Assembly (NCBI GenBank): GCA_029379385.1
Contig: CM055611.1
Location: 24,022,092-24,086,091 of the forward strand
Length of the DNA: 64,000 nucleotides
Direction: 5' to 3'
From: Quillaja saponaria
Lineage: Eukaryota > Streptophyta > Magnoliopsida > Fabales > Quillajaceae
In this document: piece after piece, positions 48,136 through 62,005 of the stretch
Numbering within the stretch: the stretch's first letter is position 1
Layout of the letters: every line of letters starts with the position of its first letter
Made by a program: the position numbers and the translations under genes
The notes under the pieces: generated by a model
What the model saw: only the letters and a program-made list of their open reading frames with translations
What the model was told of the DNA's origin: nothing
Databases searched by the model: none

Positions 48136-49353
48136 GGAGAAATTACAAGACTACTTTCATGTTTTGTGTTAGGGGATAAAGAACAATGTTTTTTAGATTT
48201 TTGATGAGCTCTCTTCCACATTTTTATTTATATTAGTTTTCCTACACACGCGTTGGTATTTATGATATATATAATATTTATCAATAATTAATATAAATAT
48301 CAAGAAATTATTTTTTAAAATAATTTACTCATATAATAATTTTTTAAAAAATTTAAAAATAGAAGAAAAATTAATACAATAATATTATAATCATAAAAAA
48401 CTATACTCTTAATATTTCTTTTCATTCATAATATTTTTTAAAAATAATTATAATAGTATAGTTATTTATAACTTATTCAATTAAAATATTGGAAAAATTC
48501 AATATTAATTATTATTGATATATAATTAGGTACTTATTAAAATAGAGAAAAATAAAAAATTAAAATAATAGTCTATTTGAAACAAAATAACAACTAAACA
48601 TAACTATATAATCATACAAACTCATAAAGGGATAAAAGAAAATAAAAATTTTTGCCCTTAAAACTCTTGCGTGTAAATTACTCCTCTGTTGCATGGAATT
48701 ATATACTCTTTACCTTCGGTCATTCAATAGCTTGTTTTGGAAACAATAAATTGAAGATAAACAGCGAAGTGTCAGTGGAAAAGAAGACACAAAATGGTTG
48801 ATAAGTGATCCATTAACTTTAAAATGATGGAATGGTGACTCTTCAATGAAGGCCCCAGTGCTGCTGGCTGGCTCTTGTAATGTACAGTGGAAGAGGCTTT
48901 ACTTTGTTCTCTGACATTGCATTGGATTCAGGCTCAGATGTTGCAGCAAATAAAATCCCATGTACTTGAAAATTGAAACATCTTCATGTCTTTGATTTAG
49001 GCTTTTAAAGAGGTTTTATTATAGTTAAAAGTAGGAAGCTGAAATGACACAGGATCAATCTCAGGACCATCTCGATTGAACAAAATAAAACATCCTCTCC
49101 TACTGATAGCAAAAAAAGGCTCAATTTTATTTTCATTGTTTGACAACAATCTCTTAGGACTGAACAGGAAAGTTGCATGTAGGCATAACCATCAAATTGA
49201 ACAAATAATTTTTTCCTAATATATGATTCTTCCATTGAAAGCAAAGTTCCTTCAAAATTTTATTTTCAGGGATGACAACATGAGGACAGCTCTGCAGAGT
49301 TGGATGTTGGCATTCGATCAATGGTTATGGATAGGTTGATAAACAGATGGATT
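48136..49353. other. AT-rich spacer and 3' flank of the MPP-alpha gene
   Basis: Very AT-rich to about 48660. 48830-48970 is less AT-biased and, on the minus strand, reads openly for some 35 codons, but I recognise nothing in it. The last few hundred bases are probably the MPP-alpha 3' UTR. Confidence 0.45.
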
Positions 49354-52300
49354 TCATTTTGCATGAAACTTGCTGCTAACAGATTCATAGCTGGGCACAT
49401 TAATAACTGCCACAGGAAAAAGGATTAGAGGTCTCAATACTCAATGCTAACATTAGCAAATAACAAGATATCTCGAGGGAGAGTTGTAAATTACCATCTC
49501 CATATGATGCCATTGTCAATGGTGAGGAAATAATCTTCTGAGCAATTTTAGTGATATCATTCAAAGTGATAGCATCTACAACCTTCAAAAACTGCTCCAC
49601 AGGTTTCCTGCAAAGGTTAGAGCGGCTAACGTCAAAGAATCTTATGTTCGTTTCAAGCGGATAAGATAACCATAAAGCAGGCAATGCTGTCATCTGTTCC
49701 TTTAACAAACAAATAACTGCAAAAAACAGAAGCACAAGATCTATCATAATATTGAGAACACTACTGCAAACTTCTTTTCATCAAATCTCGGAACATCATT
49801 GGGTAAGAAGCTCAACCAGTTCATGTACAAAAAGTTGTATATTAGAAAATTAAAACTCAGTTTCCTGAGATCTATGTGAGGTTATTAATTTGTAATACAA
49901 ATCCAGTGTTGTTAATACATCAGCCGAGCTTAAATCAAGTTAACATAGTGTTTCCCGTGTAAAAATTAGCAGTAAAATGATATAAAGAAAATAGAATCTT
50001 AAGAAGATCCATGAAAATTAAGACAAAAGAATAGCAGGAAAAAGGTCCATCCTTCATTGCATACCTCTCTCCATAAGTCAAAATCTGCCTGCCAATATCC
50101 TCCGATGCAACCATCTGCAAAACAATAGTAAGTCCATAAAAACCAGGCCATCACCCAGAGAGAGCAGTATTCTGGTGATTTTCTAGTATGCTACTGTTAC
50201 CTTTTTTCTTTCTTATTTTTATGGGGGTTGAGGAGGTAATTGTTAGGAAAGGATGACAGGCCACAGAGTAATAAAAATAATAATCCTATTTATCTGTGAG
50301 AGAGAAGAAGCATACTCTAGATTCCAGATTCATCAGAACTGCAGATTTTGTGGATTCTTTGGCACGATTAAGCTGTACCTGTGAAACTGCTCATGATGGT
50401 AAAAGAAAAAAAAATAGTTAGAGAGTGCTAGACATAAAATATATGCAGAGAGAATGTGAAGAGCAAGCGGGACACAAATAAAACCTTGTCCAGGGGATGC
50501 AATCGCAATCAGTTCTCCGGCAGCTACGTCTACAGCTTTTGACACAAAATCAGAGCTCTACATCCAAAAATTGAACATCATCAAGTTCAGGATAAAATAA
50601 TAAATGGTGCTCATTAAAAAATAACTAACAGGTTAATCTTTGGGACAAACAATTAAGAGGAACAATGACTATTATGAAGGCCTCATACTAGGACAAGAAG
50701 ACAATCAGACGGCTCCCAAAGCAACTTAATTTCAGAAGTTGCTTTTGAGTTTACTCAGCAAAAAAAAAAAATTTGCTTTTTGAGTTTACTATTCAGCAAA
50801 AAAGTTTTTTTTTTTAGAAAAAAGGATTCAGTTAACCTAAGGGAAAAATAAAAAGGTAGGATGCCAACCCTTATTCAACAAACGTTAGCAATTAAGATTA
50901 TTGCTCAATAATCTATGAAGCGTTCCTTACAGTGCTGGCGAAAATGCCAAATAGTCCAGTATTATTGAAGATGCTGTTGAATGCAGAAAAGGATTGGATC
51001 TGTTGATACTCATTCAAGACGCGAAGATCTGGGTAGAAATGCACAAAACAAAAGCAAGGTTTAGACTTTAGAGTGAGGAAAGGTTCAGCATTATATTAAC
51101 ATCATAACTTCGAGCAATTAATCAAGACATGATATAGCTAAATATAGAGAAGGTCATTCCTTAATAAACAGATAATAATAAAATGCATGCAACAAATAAC
51201 CATAACAATGATTGTCAACCCAAAAAAGCAGTAGGACCAAGAAAAACTTACATAGCCGTGAGTGCATCCCTTTTCCAGGCCCCCCTGCAGAGAATGAGCC
51301 ACCTCCTCCCATAAGCATCTGCAGGAATCACAATTCTTGTTGCCAATTTTGTAGTAAACTTATTACATCTCTTTAAAATCCTAAAGATAAGGAAGCACCT
51401 GTAGAACGGTCAAGATGATAGCTTCTTTCTCATTATGCCAGCCACCCGGAACTTCAAAAGCAAGAGCAACATGTGCAATCTGAGCTCGCAAGAAATAAGA
51501 TAGATAAAATATATAACTCTTTTACTTTTGGGAATGAAGGAGGTAAATAATCTACTAAGTGATTAGAGAACGATATTGAGAGAGAGAAATTAAATGATAA
51601 TAAAAGATAAGTAACACACCCCTGAATCACCTTGACGACGAAAATCTCCTCCAACATAAACAGATTTAGGCTCTTGGGCTCGGGGAACACTTGGAAGGTC
51701 AGAGAGAAGCGGCTCAGCAATGGATAAAAGCTCTTCGTGTTCAACTCCAGATGCTGCAAGAACCATCCGAGGAGCAGTGTAATTTTCCTGAATTACCCAC
51801 ACCCCATAGCATTCAGAAAAGCACATGAAACGAAGACAAAAAAATATGAGAAAAAGAAAGAATAAGCGAAGTATGAAATACATCAATAACATGTTACAGA
51901 GAGATTCAGTATCCAAAAAGATAACAGGTCTTACAGTGACAAATTCCTCTAGAATGGTACCATCCAATCTGTTAATTGCTGATTCATGAGCAAGCAGAGG
52001 ATTAGCCAATGCACCAGAATAACCCGCAGAGTGTACTGCCTCCAACAGTAAGCCTTGAGGATTATTAGAAATTTCTCCAAGCTCTGCTTTCACCTTTTGC
52101 AGCTGAATCAACATTGATTTGGATCAGCACAATTGGAACAGATAAATAACTTTAAGACAATAGACACCAAGCATGGTTCTGACTTATGAGAAACAATACA
52201 CAGCACTGCAGAGGGTGTCAAAAATGGAATATTTTGTTACAGTCCATAAGTAACTCTTTTCATATTAAAAAGAAAAAGAGTTCCTCGCCAACTAAGTATG

Positions 52301-54008
52301 AAATCCAGTCATAACACTTGATGGCACTTAGTTTTTAAATTAGAACCCAGAATAATAGAGAGAGGTATCTAATTTCCAACATATAACATATAAAGGTAGA
52401 ATTATCCCTTCTAAATTTCTAGATTATTCTTGAAAAACTGACTATTGTCTGATGTTACTTAAGGTAAAAAGAACCAAACAAAAATTTATAAATTTAAAAC
52501 AGCAGAACCCTACATAACGAAACCACACATGCATAAACCACAAGACATGGAACAGCTTTTCCCTCTGACAATGGATGCTCGTCTTCAGCTGCTACTCAGC
52601 ATTGAAAGAATTTAAGAGAAGAAAGTGCTAATAAAAATAAATTATTACCTCTTCATTGACTTCCCAATCCAAGAAGGCAGGGTTTCTTACAGAATCAACT
52701 AGCAATTCTACCATTTGTGGAACATACGTCTTTAGAGCGTCAAATGTGTAACCCATTTGCTCCTGAGAGGCTGAGGCTCCTAAGTTACCACCAATGGCTT
52801 CCACTTCCCTTACAATGCGAAAGTGACTCCGGTTTGTTGTGCTCTTGAAAGCCATTTTCTCTAGCAAGTGTGAAGCTCCAGATGACAATGGTGTCTCATA
52901 GATGGAACCACAATCAAGATATATCCCTATAGAGGCAGCAGGGTTCTAGTAACAAACCAAGACGCCAAAAATTAGCCAAAACAAAAAGTAACTTGAATAA
53001 ATATTGAAATCTAAAATAAGAATGGTGTTAAATGAAACAAAACTATAAAAAGTTAGAAAAAATTGCACATACTGGCGATGTCTCTGAAGCTATTTTGACA
53101 CCATTACGGAGGGTTGTAAATCTTGGTCTGGCTTGGTTCAACATGATCTGGTAGTGGAGCAGGCAGGTCAATCCCTGTAAGAGGAGTGTCCAAAGGAGGA
53201 AGAGAACTAGAACGCTCCCCTGTAAGCCAGCTAAAAAAACCTCCTGAGGTTGGCCTTGTAGCTACTGCACTTGAAGTAGCAAACCTAGTAGCTCCCAAAT
53301 TTCCAACTCGGCCCTATTCACATGGTTTTTTTATATTCAAGATTTTCATTCCAAAAGTAATAGCCTTGCAGAAAAAAGTAATTCTACCAAATAGGTTCCT
53401 CATATGTGGTTAGAATTAGAAAACAGAATTCAAGAGGGAATCCTAAAACCGCATTCAACCCACATAGTAAACTTTGTGATAAAGTGAGCAGCATGAAAAT
53501 TGAGACCCATAAGTTCATCTCTACCCCATTGCTCCGTTTCACAGACTACCAAAACATAGGGTAATCAGAAAATGAAGAGGATACATGCCTAATCTAAAAA
53601 GCACCAAGAGCATCTAATTGAGGCACACATAAAAAATACAATATTACCCAAATCGGTCATTTACGATTTGTATGCAGTCAATTATCATAATATCACAAAA
53701 TGCCTATTTATCCTAAAACTCAGCGCCTACACAATCTTTGAACTAAAAGCTGATCTACCAGCCACCTATACAATCTTCCTCAAACCCCACCATTGTTTTT
53801 GCTCCCAAATGGATGAAAGTTTCTATCTTCGAATAAATTGCATTCCGTTAACCCAAAACAATTTTCGTTTAAGCTCAACTTTGTATGACTTCAAAAAGTT
53901 CATTTCTTTTTCTACACTTACGATTTATAAAGAAAGTTAGATTTTTTATGGACGAATTTTGGTACTGACCTTGAGGGACCGGATTCGTGAAGCTGTGGTT
54001 CTATACAT
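49354..54008 (-). CDS. MPPA: Mitochondrial processing peptidase alpha subunit (one apparent single-base insertion)
   Basis: Non-catalytic partner of MPP-beta; in plants both are core proteins of the cytochrome bc1 complex and remove matrix presequences. Thirteen exons: 54008-53970, 53313-53073, 52945-52649, 52102-51935, 51787-51620, 51479-51399, 51318-51252, 51028-50931, 50557-50485, 50389-50316, 50114-50065, 49607-49495 and 49406-49354. The N-terminus [14 protein letters not shown] is a presequence. The degenerate metal site reads [11 protein letters not shown] instead of HxxEH, as expected for alpha. The glycine-rich substrate loop is [23 protein letters not shown] (about 332-354). Exon 2 is 241 bases where flanking phases require 240. 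An extra T in AAGATTTACAAC (near 53118-53120) breaks the frame between the EPSQTKI and [14 protein letters not shown] blocks. Without it the product would be 506 aa, normal for the family. An assembly indel is the likeliest explanation. Confidence 0.92.
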
Positions 54009-55195
54009 GATCAGCTCAGTTGCAGTTAAGCCCTAAGCTTTGAGGTCACAGACACTGTATATTAAGGTATTCTGAGACAACGAAAGTGGCCACGGAAGTG
54101 AAGAGAGGCTTTTGATTCGGAGGAGTCTGCTATCGTTGAATCCCCTGCGGTATCCGTACGGTAAATGCTGGTGTTCACTATCATCTGGCCACGTCAGCTT
54201 CCTTAAATTTCATATATATATATATATTTTTGGGTAAAAATAAATTTGATATTTTACTTGCTGCATTCTCTAAATTTTCACCTAAATTAAAAACCATAGC
54301 TCTTTTTTTTTTTTTTTTCATATCCTTATTATTTATTTATTCATTAGTTTTGACAATAAAAATAACCATTTCTCATATACTTGGCTTTGATAATTTAACA
54401 AAGAGTTATCAAATAGTGTATGGCATCATTGCAGTTTATTTGGTAAAACAAAATTGTTTTCGCAGTAGAGAATTGACGGAGGGGAAGAAATCTCTCCATT
54501 ATCGGAGTTTGATTTTTGACTAATTAAAATTAAATAAATTTAATCTTGTTTATAATAAGTTGATATTTATTAATATTAATAATGTTTTTACTAAACGTAT
54601 ATAAAGTAACTACTTTTTTATTATGCAATAATTGAATATATTTCAAAAATAATAAATCAATATCAATAAAACTCAAAAAATAGAAACTAAAATCATTGTC
54701 AAGCAAAAACCAATCCATTACATAATGATAAATGAAGAAACCATGAATTTTCTAAACCTACTCTACAAGTTATAGAAAAAGAGAAATAATTATGTCGAAC
54801 TTCATATATATAATATATTAAGTCTCCAACCATGGCATATTAAATTGTATCTCAAATACTCGTATAGTTGGAATTTCCTTCAATGGTTGAGTCCAATTAA
54901 GGCCTCCATTTTGAGACACTATATTGTCAAAACCGAAAAGATCATACTACTTGATTCAATTCTAAAATGTCACGTGCCTATACAGTTTAAACGTAAAAAT
55001 TATAATTACTTTCAAAACTAATATATAGATCATAAAATATTCAATCCAATTCTCATATGATTCATGAATATCCGACTCAAAAATCTAACTAGCAAGATTA
55101 GATCTAATATCCAACCAAATTGGTAGGGTATATATGTTTGTTGCAAAACTTATTTTGAATGTCTTAGGTAGAAAGGAAAAAAAAAAAAAAAAAAA
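54009..55195. other. Intergenic AT-rich DNA
   Basis: Starts with the MPP-alpha promoter and leader. Contains an (AT)n run near 54211-54226, a poly(T) near 54302-54318 and a poly(A) at about 55176-55200. No gene seen. Confidence 0.55.
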
Positions 55196-55199
55196 AAAA

Positions 55200-56851
55200 A
55201 CCTTAAATTGCAACAAGAATACTTATATTGTAGATTCATGCCCTTTAGAAGTTCTTGACATCAACCAGCTGTTACAAACTATGGTCAACATACGTGGAAG
55301 ACAAATCCAAAACAAACAATTTACAAAACTTTCAAGTTACTAAATTCATATGTTGGCCACAATCTCAGTTGCAATTGATCAATTCCAAGTGGTGTAAGAA
55401 GTGAATAATATTTTTCACAATCCTTCAAGCTTAAAGGATAACTGCATTAAAGGCTAAAGCAAACATGTTGAACAAAATCAAAATCGCTGAATAGGCAGAA
55501 AATTAAAAAGAAAAAACAAAACCAAGAATGTATTTATTTATACATACCTCCCCATGAATCTTTAGGTAGGTTTAAGCTTAAGTTTTTAACTCTTTTCGAC
55601 TTCCCGAGAAATTCTCTCAACCTTAGGTGCCACACAATATTTAGTTCCATGCCAAGTTTGATCAATATCCATTGACATGGAGCATGGAATGTGAATAACA
55701 AATGATCCATGTCTCTTTCATAACCTATATACTGAAATGAAAGTAAGTTTGGGGTAAAGATATTGGCTTCCGACATACTTTTCAAACTTAAGGAGGGAAG
55801 TTCTTTGAGACTAAAGCTTGATATGTTAAGCATCCATGATTCTCATAAGGCATCGATCACTTGTAGGTTGAAACTTTCAAGCACGGGCAATTTCGAAATA
55901 AAGTCATCCTCAAAACTACTACTGCTAGTGAGAAATTTACCAGATATGTCTAGGATTTTCAATTGTTGGCACCCAAGAGAGATTGAATGTAAGTGGATCA
56001 ATGTACATGGGGAGAAACTCTTCCGTAAGAAGGGGTTTGTGTTTGCCACCATGAATGGATAAACTATGAAGATTTGGTGCAAAATCAATATCAACCCTTT
56101 TCAATCCACATTGCCAAACTTCCTTCATTGTCAATGTTTGAAGCTTAGATGTTTGTCTCAAAACAAAAGCACTGTTGAAACTCTTACAGGCATCGGTGTA
56201 AACATCTGTTATCCTAGGACAGTTGTCAATGAATTCCTAAATTGTTGCCTTGTCAATGACTACATTAGTGAGAGACAACTTTTTCAACAAGGGAGTTTCA
56301 AAGAATTATTTGAAGGAAGTTCGAATTTGCAGTCATTTAACTCTAGAATAATCAATGACTCAACAGCAAAGATTGTAGGAGGCAGATAATAGTACCTTCC
56401 ATTTATCTGAACCATTCGCTTTGTTGCTATTTGATGGAAATTAAACTTATTGAGCTTTTGAGTTTCAACTCCTTGACATGTTAGTCTATGGCCCTTAATA
56501 CCCATTTGTAAATATGATCATTGTCAAAGCTGAAATCAAATAGGGACATATTGAGTTTCTTCACAGACAGAGACATACCCTGTTTACAGAATTTTCCCAG
56601 GGTATGATCAACATATTTGATGAGTTCTTGTTCATTTGCAAACAATCTTTGATCAAATTTGAAACCCAAGTGTTTGAGGCCCATATTGATTGCCATCTCT
56701 TAGACAAAGTACTTGTTTTAACACCATCTTCCGTGGGTAAGAAAGATAGAATATGATGAATCAAACACTCAGGTAACTCTGAGATCTGATCTGCGTCTTT
56801 TTGTGTTGTAATGCTTCCTTTTCCACTCTCAAGAGATACCTTACTTGTCAT
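55200..56851 (-). pseudogene. F-box / LRR / FBD-like pseudogene, copy 1
   Basis: Intact relatives are substrate receptors of SCF ubiquitin ligases. From the ATG at 56851 the F-box is clear: DQISELPECLIHHILSFLPT, then KTSTLSKRWQSIWA. Leucine-rich segments follow in changing frames: GFKFDQRLFANEQELIKYVD with LSVKKLNMSLFDFSF, KWVLRAID followed by TAA, LNKFNFHQIATKRM with ESLIILELNDCKFELPSNN, then TSKLQTLTMKEVWQCGLKRV. At least two frame changes (near 56695 and 56460) and several stops (after RAID, LKLPC and near RHIW) break it. A decayed later exon with a WICLPR block lies at about 55330-55200, matching QICLPR in copy 2. Confidence 0.82.
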
Positions 56852-57863
56852 CTTTGTGCCTTTATTTAAAATAATAATAATAATCAATGAAAAATCTTAA
56901 AACAATGAAAACAAAAATACAATATTAGAATTCGAAGCCATTAGAATACTTATCTCTATAAATGGATGACTGTTCTAATATTTATCCCAAATCCCAAAAT
57001 ATTAAGCAAGATGGTGGCATCAAGGGTCAATCACGTCTCGAACATCTTTACTCACAACGAAAAAAAAATATATGATTGATTGAATACTTTAACAATTTAA
57101 GAAGAATCCTATATTTATATATGTTTCAAAATACTCACTATTCAAGTACAAGTTTTGTGAGATATATTTATATTATAGTTAGCTAATTACTAATTTTATC
57201 TTATATGTAGAACAAGAAAATAAAATAAATAATAGATCCTAACCTACTACTTAGAATTAAATCAAAATAAGTAAAATTGACCCTCAACATAATCATGATC
57301 CGTAACTCAGTTGCTCATTTAATTTTAGTTGCCAACTCAGTTGAAAAAACTATGAATTGAAACTGTTATAATTTACCAATTCCAATTATTAGTTCAATTT
57401 ACAAAAACGCCCAACTTGTTTAACCAGTTCCTTTTTACACAATTCAATGAATTCATTACAAAATTCAATGCTACTTTTTAACCCAAAGAATCATCTCTCT
57501 ATACCATTCTAAAAACAGGAGACCTGTTATAATCTCCTATTTAATATTAACTATATTTATACGGTTAACTAACTAACCCAGAAGTACACACCTCACAAAT
57601 CATATTTCTAGAAAAACTATAACTAAATTTAAAATATCTTTGTTAATAATTACTATAGTCTTAAAAAATATATCAAACATATTTAACTTATAAAAAAAAA
57701 AAAAAAAAAACCTAAGCACGCCTAATAGTGCGACGAGGCTAGTCATCCCATATGTCTAAGTTAAATTACTTCACAGCAACTCTGAACATTTTGAACTATA
57801 TTAAACTATTAATAATTATAATATCCTCCAATATTGTACCAAGAAAATGATGAAAAGTATATA
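56852..57863. other. Spacer between the two F-box pseudogenes
   Basis: AT-rich with a poly(A) near 57693-57710. No conserved coding blocks on either strand. Confidence 0.55.
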
Positions 57864-60061
57864 TTAATTAATTTGGATGAGACTGATTCCCTCACAACTG
57901 GAGAGTTGCTTAACTTTGAGTGTTCCCAGTTTCATCCTCTTCTTCATCTTGTTCAGCGCTGTTAGGATCTCATCAATAGATCCTGGGAAGTTAAGCTTCA
58001 GCATATATACAAAGAAAGCAATTTTGCTACGGATAGGTTGGCCAACATGGGTGCTTCTTATGAGTTGGGCCTGGAGGTTTTTCAAAGACCTCCCATAGGT
58101 TTGTCTGAGATTTTGATGCAAGACCCCATGGGTTTTGCTAGACCTAGAAGTGTTTCTTGTTACCAAAAATCTCAACCTTTGCATCCTTCAAATAATGCCT
58201 CCAACATTTGAAGCGAAAATTCTCACAGCAACTTGGAATTTCTCTGTGCATGAGCATTTCACATTCTTTCAGAAAACTCTTTTTCAATGTAGTATAGCAC
58301 AATAATGTTTCGGATGAGAAGGTTATTGTACGAGGAAGACAAATCTGAAACAAACCATTGAAAAAACCTTCATAATAACTTGTTCTTTATGTATAGTTTC
58401 AGTTCATCAATCTCACATAGAGATTGAAGTTGAAATTTTCTCAGCTCTTCACGGTTGAAGGAAACCTTGACATTCAAAATAAAAGAAGATTATTGTTAGA
58501 ATACACAAATTTGATTAAATGATTACAGTAAATTTGATAGAGCTTGTAAATGAAATGATAATTTATCATGATAGAATTACACGAGACTGCTTAGTATGAT
58601 CACTTCAGAAAAGTAAAAGTAAATTTGAAGTAACAACTGCAGGTATAAGTATATATTTTGTAAATGGTACTAACCTTTCCTTTCAAAACTATGCTTAAAA
58701 CTTCAATTTGATTCGACCTTCCAAGAAACTTTGTCAACCTTAGAAACCAGAAGTTGTTCATCTGCTTGGGTTTAGAATCGATTTTGACAATCCATTGGCA
58801 GGAGGGAGCATGCATAGAGAATTTGGAAATTGTACATTGACAATCATATTGGAAAGAGACTAAGCTTGGGGTGTAAATCTCTGCTTCCTCTAAATTTGTT
58901 GAAGAAATTTTCAGTACTGCAAGACTATGACTCGTAATAACAAGCCTCAGCAAACTTGTGCAACTCATTATGTTTAAAATCTCAAGTACCGGCAAGTTAC
59001 AGAAGAAGTCATGATCACCGGCCATGATTTTTCCGGTAATGCTATGATCCCCTAGGGTTAAAGCTTTCAATAGTTTAAATCCAACTGCTAAACTTGAAAG
59101 ATTTGGTGCATCAACAAAAGCCATCTTCCATTCACTAGATGGATACATAATAATTCTGTCCACCATTTTCAATTTGTGAAGCTTAACAGCTTGTGCAGAT
59201 ATAGAAATACTTTCACCGTTACATTGATCAATAATGGCATCCATCAATAGAGGACAATTGTGGAATAATTCCTCAATTATAAATTTATTGGCAAGAACAA
59301 AATTGAGAGACAGATTTTCCAAAGAAGGAAGCTTTATAGAATTAGTATACCTTTGCCCTCTAAATTACAATGCCATAACTCAAGCACAGTCAATGAGTTT
59401 TGGAATCCAGGATTGTTTGAGGCATAGGCCAATGCCAAATAATGGGATATACCAAGCTTTCAATTTTCATTAGCCTGCAATTTTTTTCTATGGCTAATGC
59501 TATCCATTGGTTAATTGAAGCACATCTGAAACTGAAACCGTCAATTGACAAGTTGAATTTTTGTACAGATAAATTGTGTTTGCAAAATCTTTCCAAAGTA
59601 GAATCCTCATACTAGACGAACTCTTGTTCGCCGCGATAAGCGAAACGTGCATCGAATTTGAAATCAAAATTAGGGTATGTACCATATTGGTTGAATAAGT
59701 CAATATGTTTGTTAAGATTTTTTCTCATCTTACCTGGTCTTTAGGAGTCTATCTAGTTTGTTTTGACTTTCTGTTAATGTAATGGTCTATATAAAGAGAC
59801 AATACTTGATTCAATAAACAGAACACAGAACAACAGTTCTTTCTTCTTCCTTTGCCTTACTATAAAGTTTTCTACTGACAACTTTGAACCTGTAACAGAA
59901 GCCCATAAAAATTGCCATCTCTTTGATAAGGGGCTAGTTTTACAACCACGTTTTGTTGGTAGGAAAGACATTATATGGTGAATGATAGAATCAGGCAAAC
60001 TTGAGATCTGGTCTACTTTATTATAGGATGAAGTCTTTTTGGGTAATGAAATCACTGTCAT
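57864..60061 (-). pseudogene. F-box / LRR / FBD pseudogene, copy 2
   Basis: The ATG at 60061 opens an F-box (DQISSLPDSIIHHIMSFLPT, KTSPLSKRWQFLWAS). The coding sequence is then interrupted by about 190 bp resembling a solo LTR (59710-59897). Beyond it come FKFDARFAYRGEQEF followed by TAG, FCKHNLSVQKFNLSIDGFSF, and a frame change near 59400. A long open stretch (59322-58680) follows, with LRR-like ENLSLNFVLANKFIIEELF and LPVLEILNIMSCTSLLRLVI. A donor at LKGK|GTTAGT leads to the exon VSFNREELRKFQLQSL, then FBD-like CCENFRFKCWRHYLKDAKVE (near 58190). A final open stretch reads FPGSIDEILTALNKMKKRMK. Stops and frame changes make an intact product impossible. It is collinear with copy 1, so the pair arose by tandem duplication. 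Confidence 0.8.
59710..59897 (+). mobile_element. Possible solo LTR inserted in F-box copy 2
   Basis: A 188-bp block starts TGTTAAGA and ends TGTAACA, with TATATAAAG (near 59790) and AATAAACA (near 59813) in LTR-like order. It interrupts the F-box coding sequence between KRWQFLWAS and the FKFDARF block. No five-base target duplication is visible (ATGTT on one side, GAAGC on the other), and an extra 40 bases or so next to it are also foreign to the coding sequence, so the borders are uncertain. Confidence 0.4.
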
Positions 60062-61995
60062 CAATCTTGACGTAGCAAACAGGGAAAGGAAAAGATGAAG
60101 GGAGGGAAGAGAAGGAAGAGAAGGAAGAGAAGGGAAAGATATATAGAGAGAGAGTGAGAGGGGAATGAGAGAGATTGGAGAAAAGGAGAAATTTGTAATT
60201 GAAAATTTTAATTCTAATAAATTATTACTTATTAAATTTATTATTTTATATTTTAGAATAAAAAGACGTGAATAAATGAGATTAGCATGATTTTCTACTA
60301 TAGTATTGGAGAATAATTTTTTGTTGAGTTGATTGTATTTAATCAATTTGAATCTCCTTTTTGAATTTGAATTTATTTGGAGAGGTTGCATGTGTAAAAT
60401 TTCATAAATTTTTTAATAAATTAAAAAAAAAAAAACAATTTGAATAAAAATATATTGTCAAAAAAATAAAATCATTTCACTTAAGAGTTTATCTTTCTCA
60501 TTAATTGATATTTAATTTATTTTAAGTATGAAAGTAAGGATCAAACTTGATCAATATATATGACTTAATTATATCACTTCAAAATCATTTCACCCAAAAC
60601 TTGAAGGTTTTAAGTTAAACTCATAAGATTAAATTTTGACATCGCGTAGAACAATATCTTGTTCATTTGTAACAACAATAAAATTTTCTTTTAATTTGTG
60701 AGAAAATAATCTTAAAAAGAAAAAAAAAATACATGTTCTTTTCGAGAATGGAGAATTAAAAAAATCCTTTTGATTGCAATATGAAGCCTCTTATTGTAGC
60801 ATGCCAATGTCATCATCAATTTAATTCACTAAAATTAAGGAAAACTTTAGTTTATTAATTTTATAATGGATGGTCCATGATATACTTTGCTCGTCATGCA
60901 TTTGTCTCACCTTAGAGATAATTTTCTTTAACATGGTACGGTTAAGAAGCAAACATGAAACATGAGTCATAACTCATAAGCATGCGTTTGTATGTCATGC
61001 TTGAATAAGGCATGATAGGATGACTAGCTTTATAATTTATTTTTTTTGAAATTATGTCATAATCATCAAATAAGTCAAATTCCAAGTGTGTTTTTGTGTA
61101 GTCATAGAGAACAATAATTTCATCAATATATTTAAATTCAAGCAACTCTTAAAATTTTAATTTAATTTATTCTCAAGAATATTACTACCTATAAATGTGA
61201 ATGTGCCATTTTTTATCCTAATTTATATAACATGTATTGTTTGAGAGTGCAAATATAAAGTCATAATTATATTTAGTATTTTGCTTAATCTACGAATCAA
61301 GGAAAAAAAAAATTAAAATAGTTTTTTTAAATAAAAATATTTATATTAAATATATCATATTACAATAAAACAAATCACGATTCAATAATATTATAACTCA
61401 ATAAAACCACACTAAAATGAATAAACAATTTTAGAACCATATATTAGTCGATGGTGAAATCATTAATTACATCTTAGCACCTCCCTCTTACATAGGATTA
61501 AAATTTATCAATGTCATTAATATTTTATTATTTACATTTAGCAAAAACGAATTAATTAAGGTTTTAGAATTAATCTTAATAAATCACAAGAGCCAGGCAT
61601 TCCTTTTGTATTAAATTCAATTATTAATATTTTCCCACTTTTTCATGTTGATTGGCTTTTCCTATCCAACAAAGGCGGAAGCTTTATGTGGCAGTGGTTT
61701 GCATTCATTGAAGAAACACTAAAAAATAAAATGATGATGACTATTACATTTGAAGAAAAAACTTTGGTAATCTAAATTTTGAATAAATTAACTAAACTCA
61801 AATTTTTTTCTTTGATATTTAATTAGATTATGAGAAATAATTATAAAAAATAAATTTCTTGATGGTGCACTACCCACTTTTTATAGATAAACAAATATAT
61901 GCAAAAAGCAGGTGTATTTTTTTTGTCTTCGAATATAATTTTTCGTCCACCTATATATTTTTGTTGTCTACTTCACATCACTCTTCTTGATTAGT
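60062..61995. other. AT-rich intergenic DNA before the PFK gene
   Basis: 60070-60180 is a purine-rich (GGAAGAGAA)n-like stretch, probably the leader of F-box copy 2. The remainder is AT-rich with no recognisable gene or element. Confidence 0.55.
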
Positions 61996-62005
61996 ATTTG
62001 TAGTA

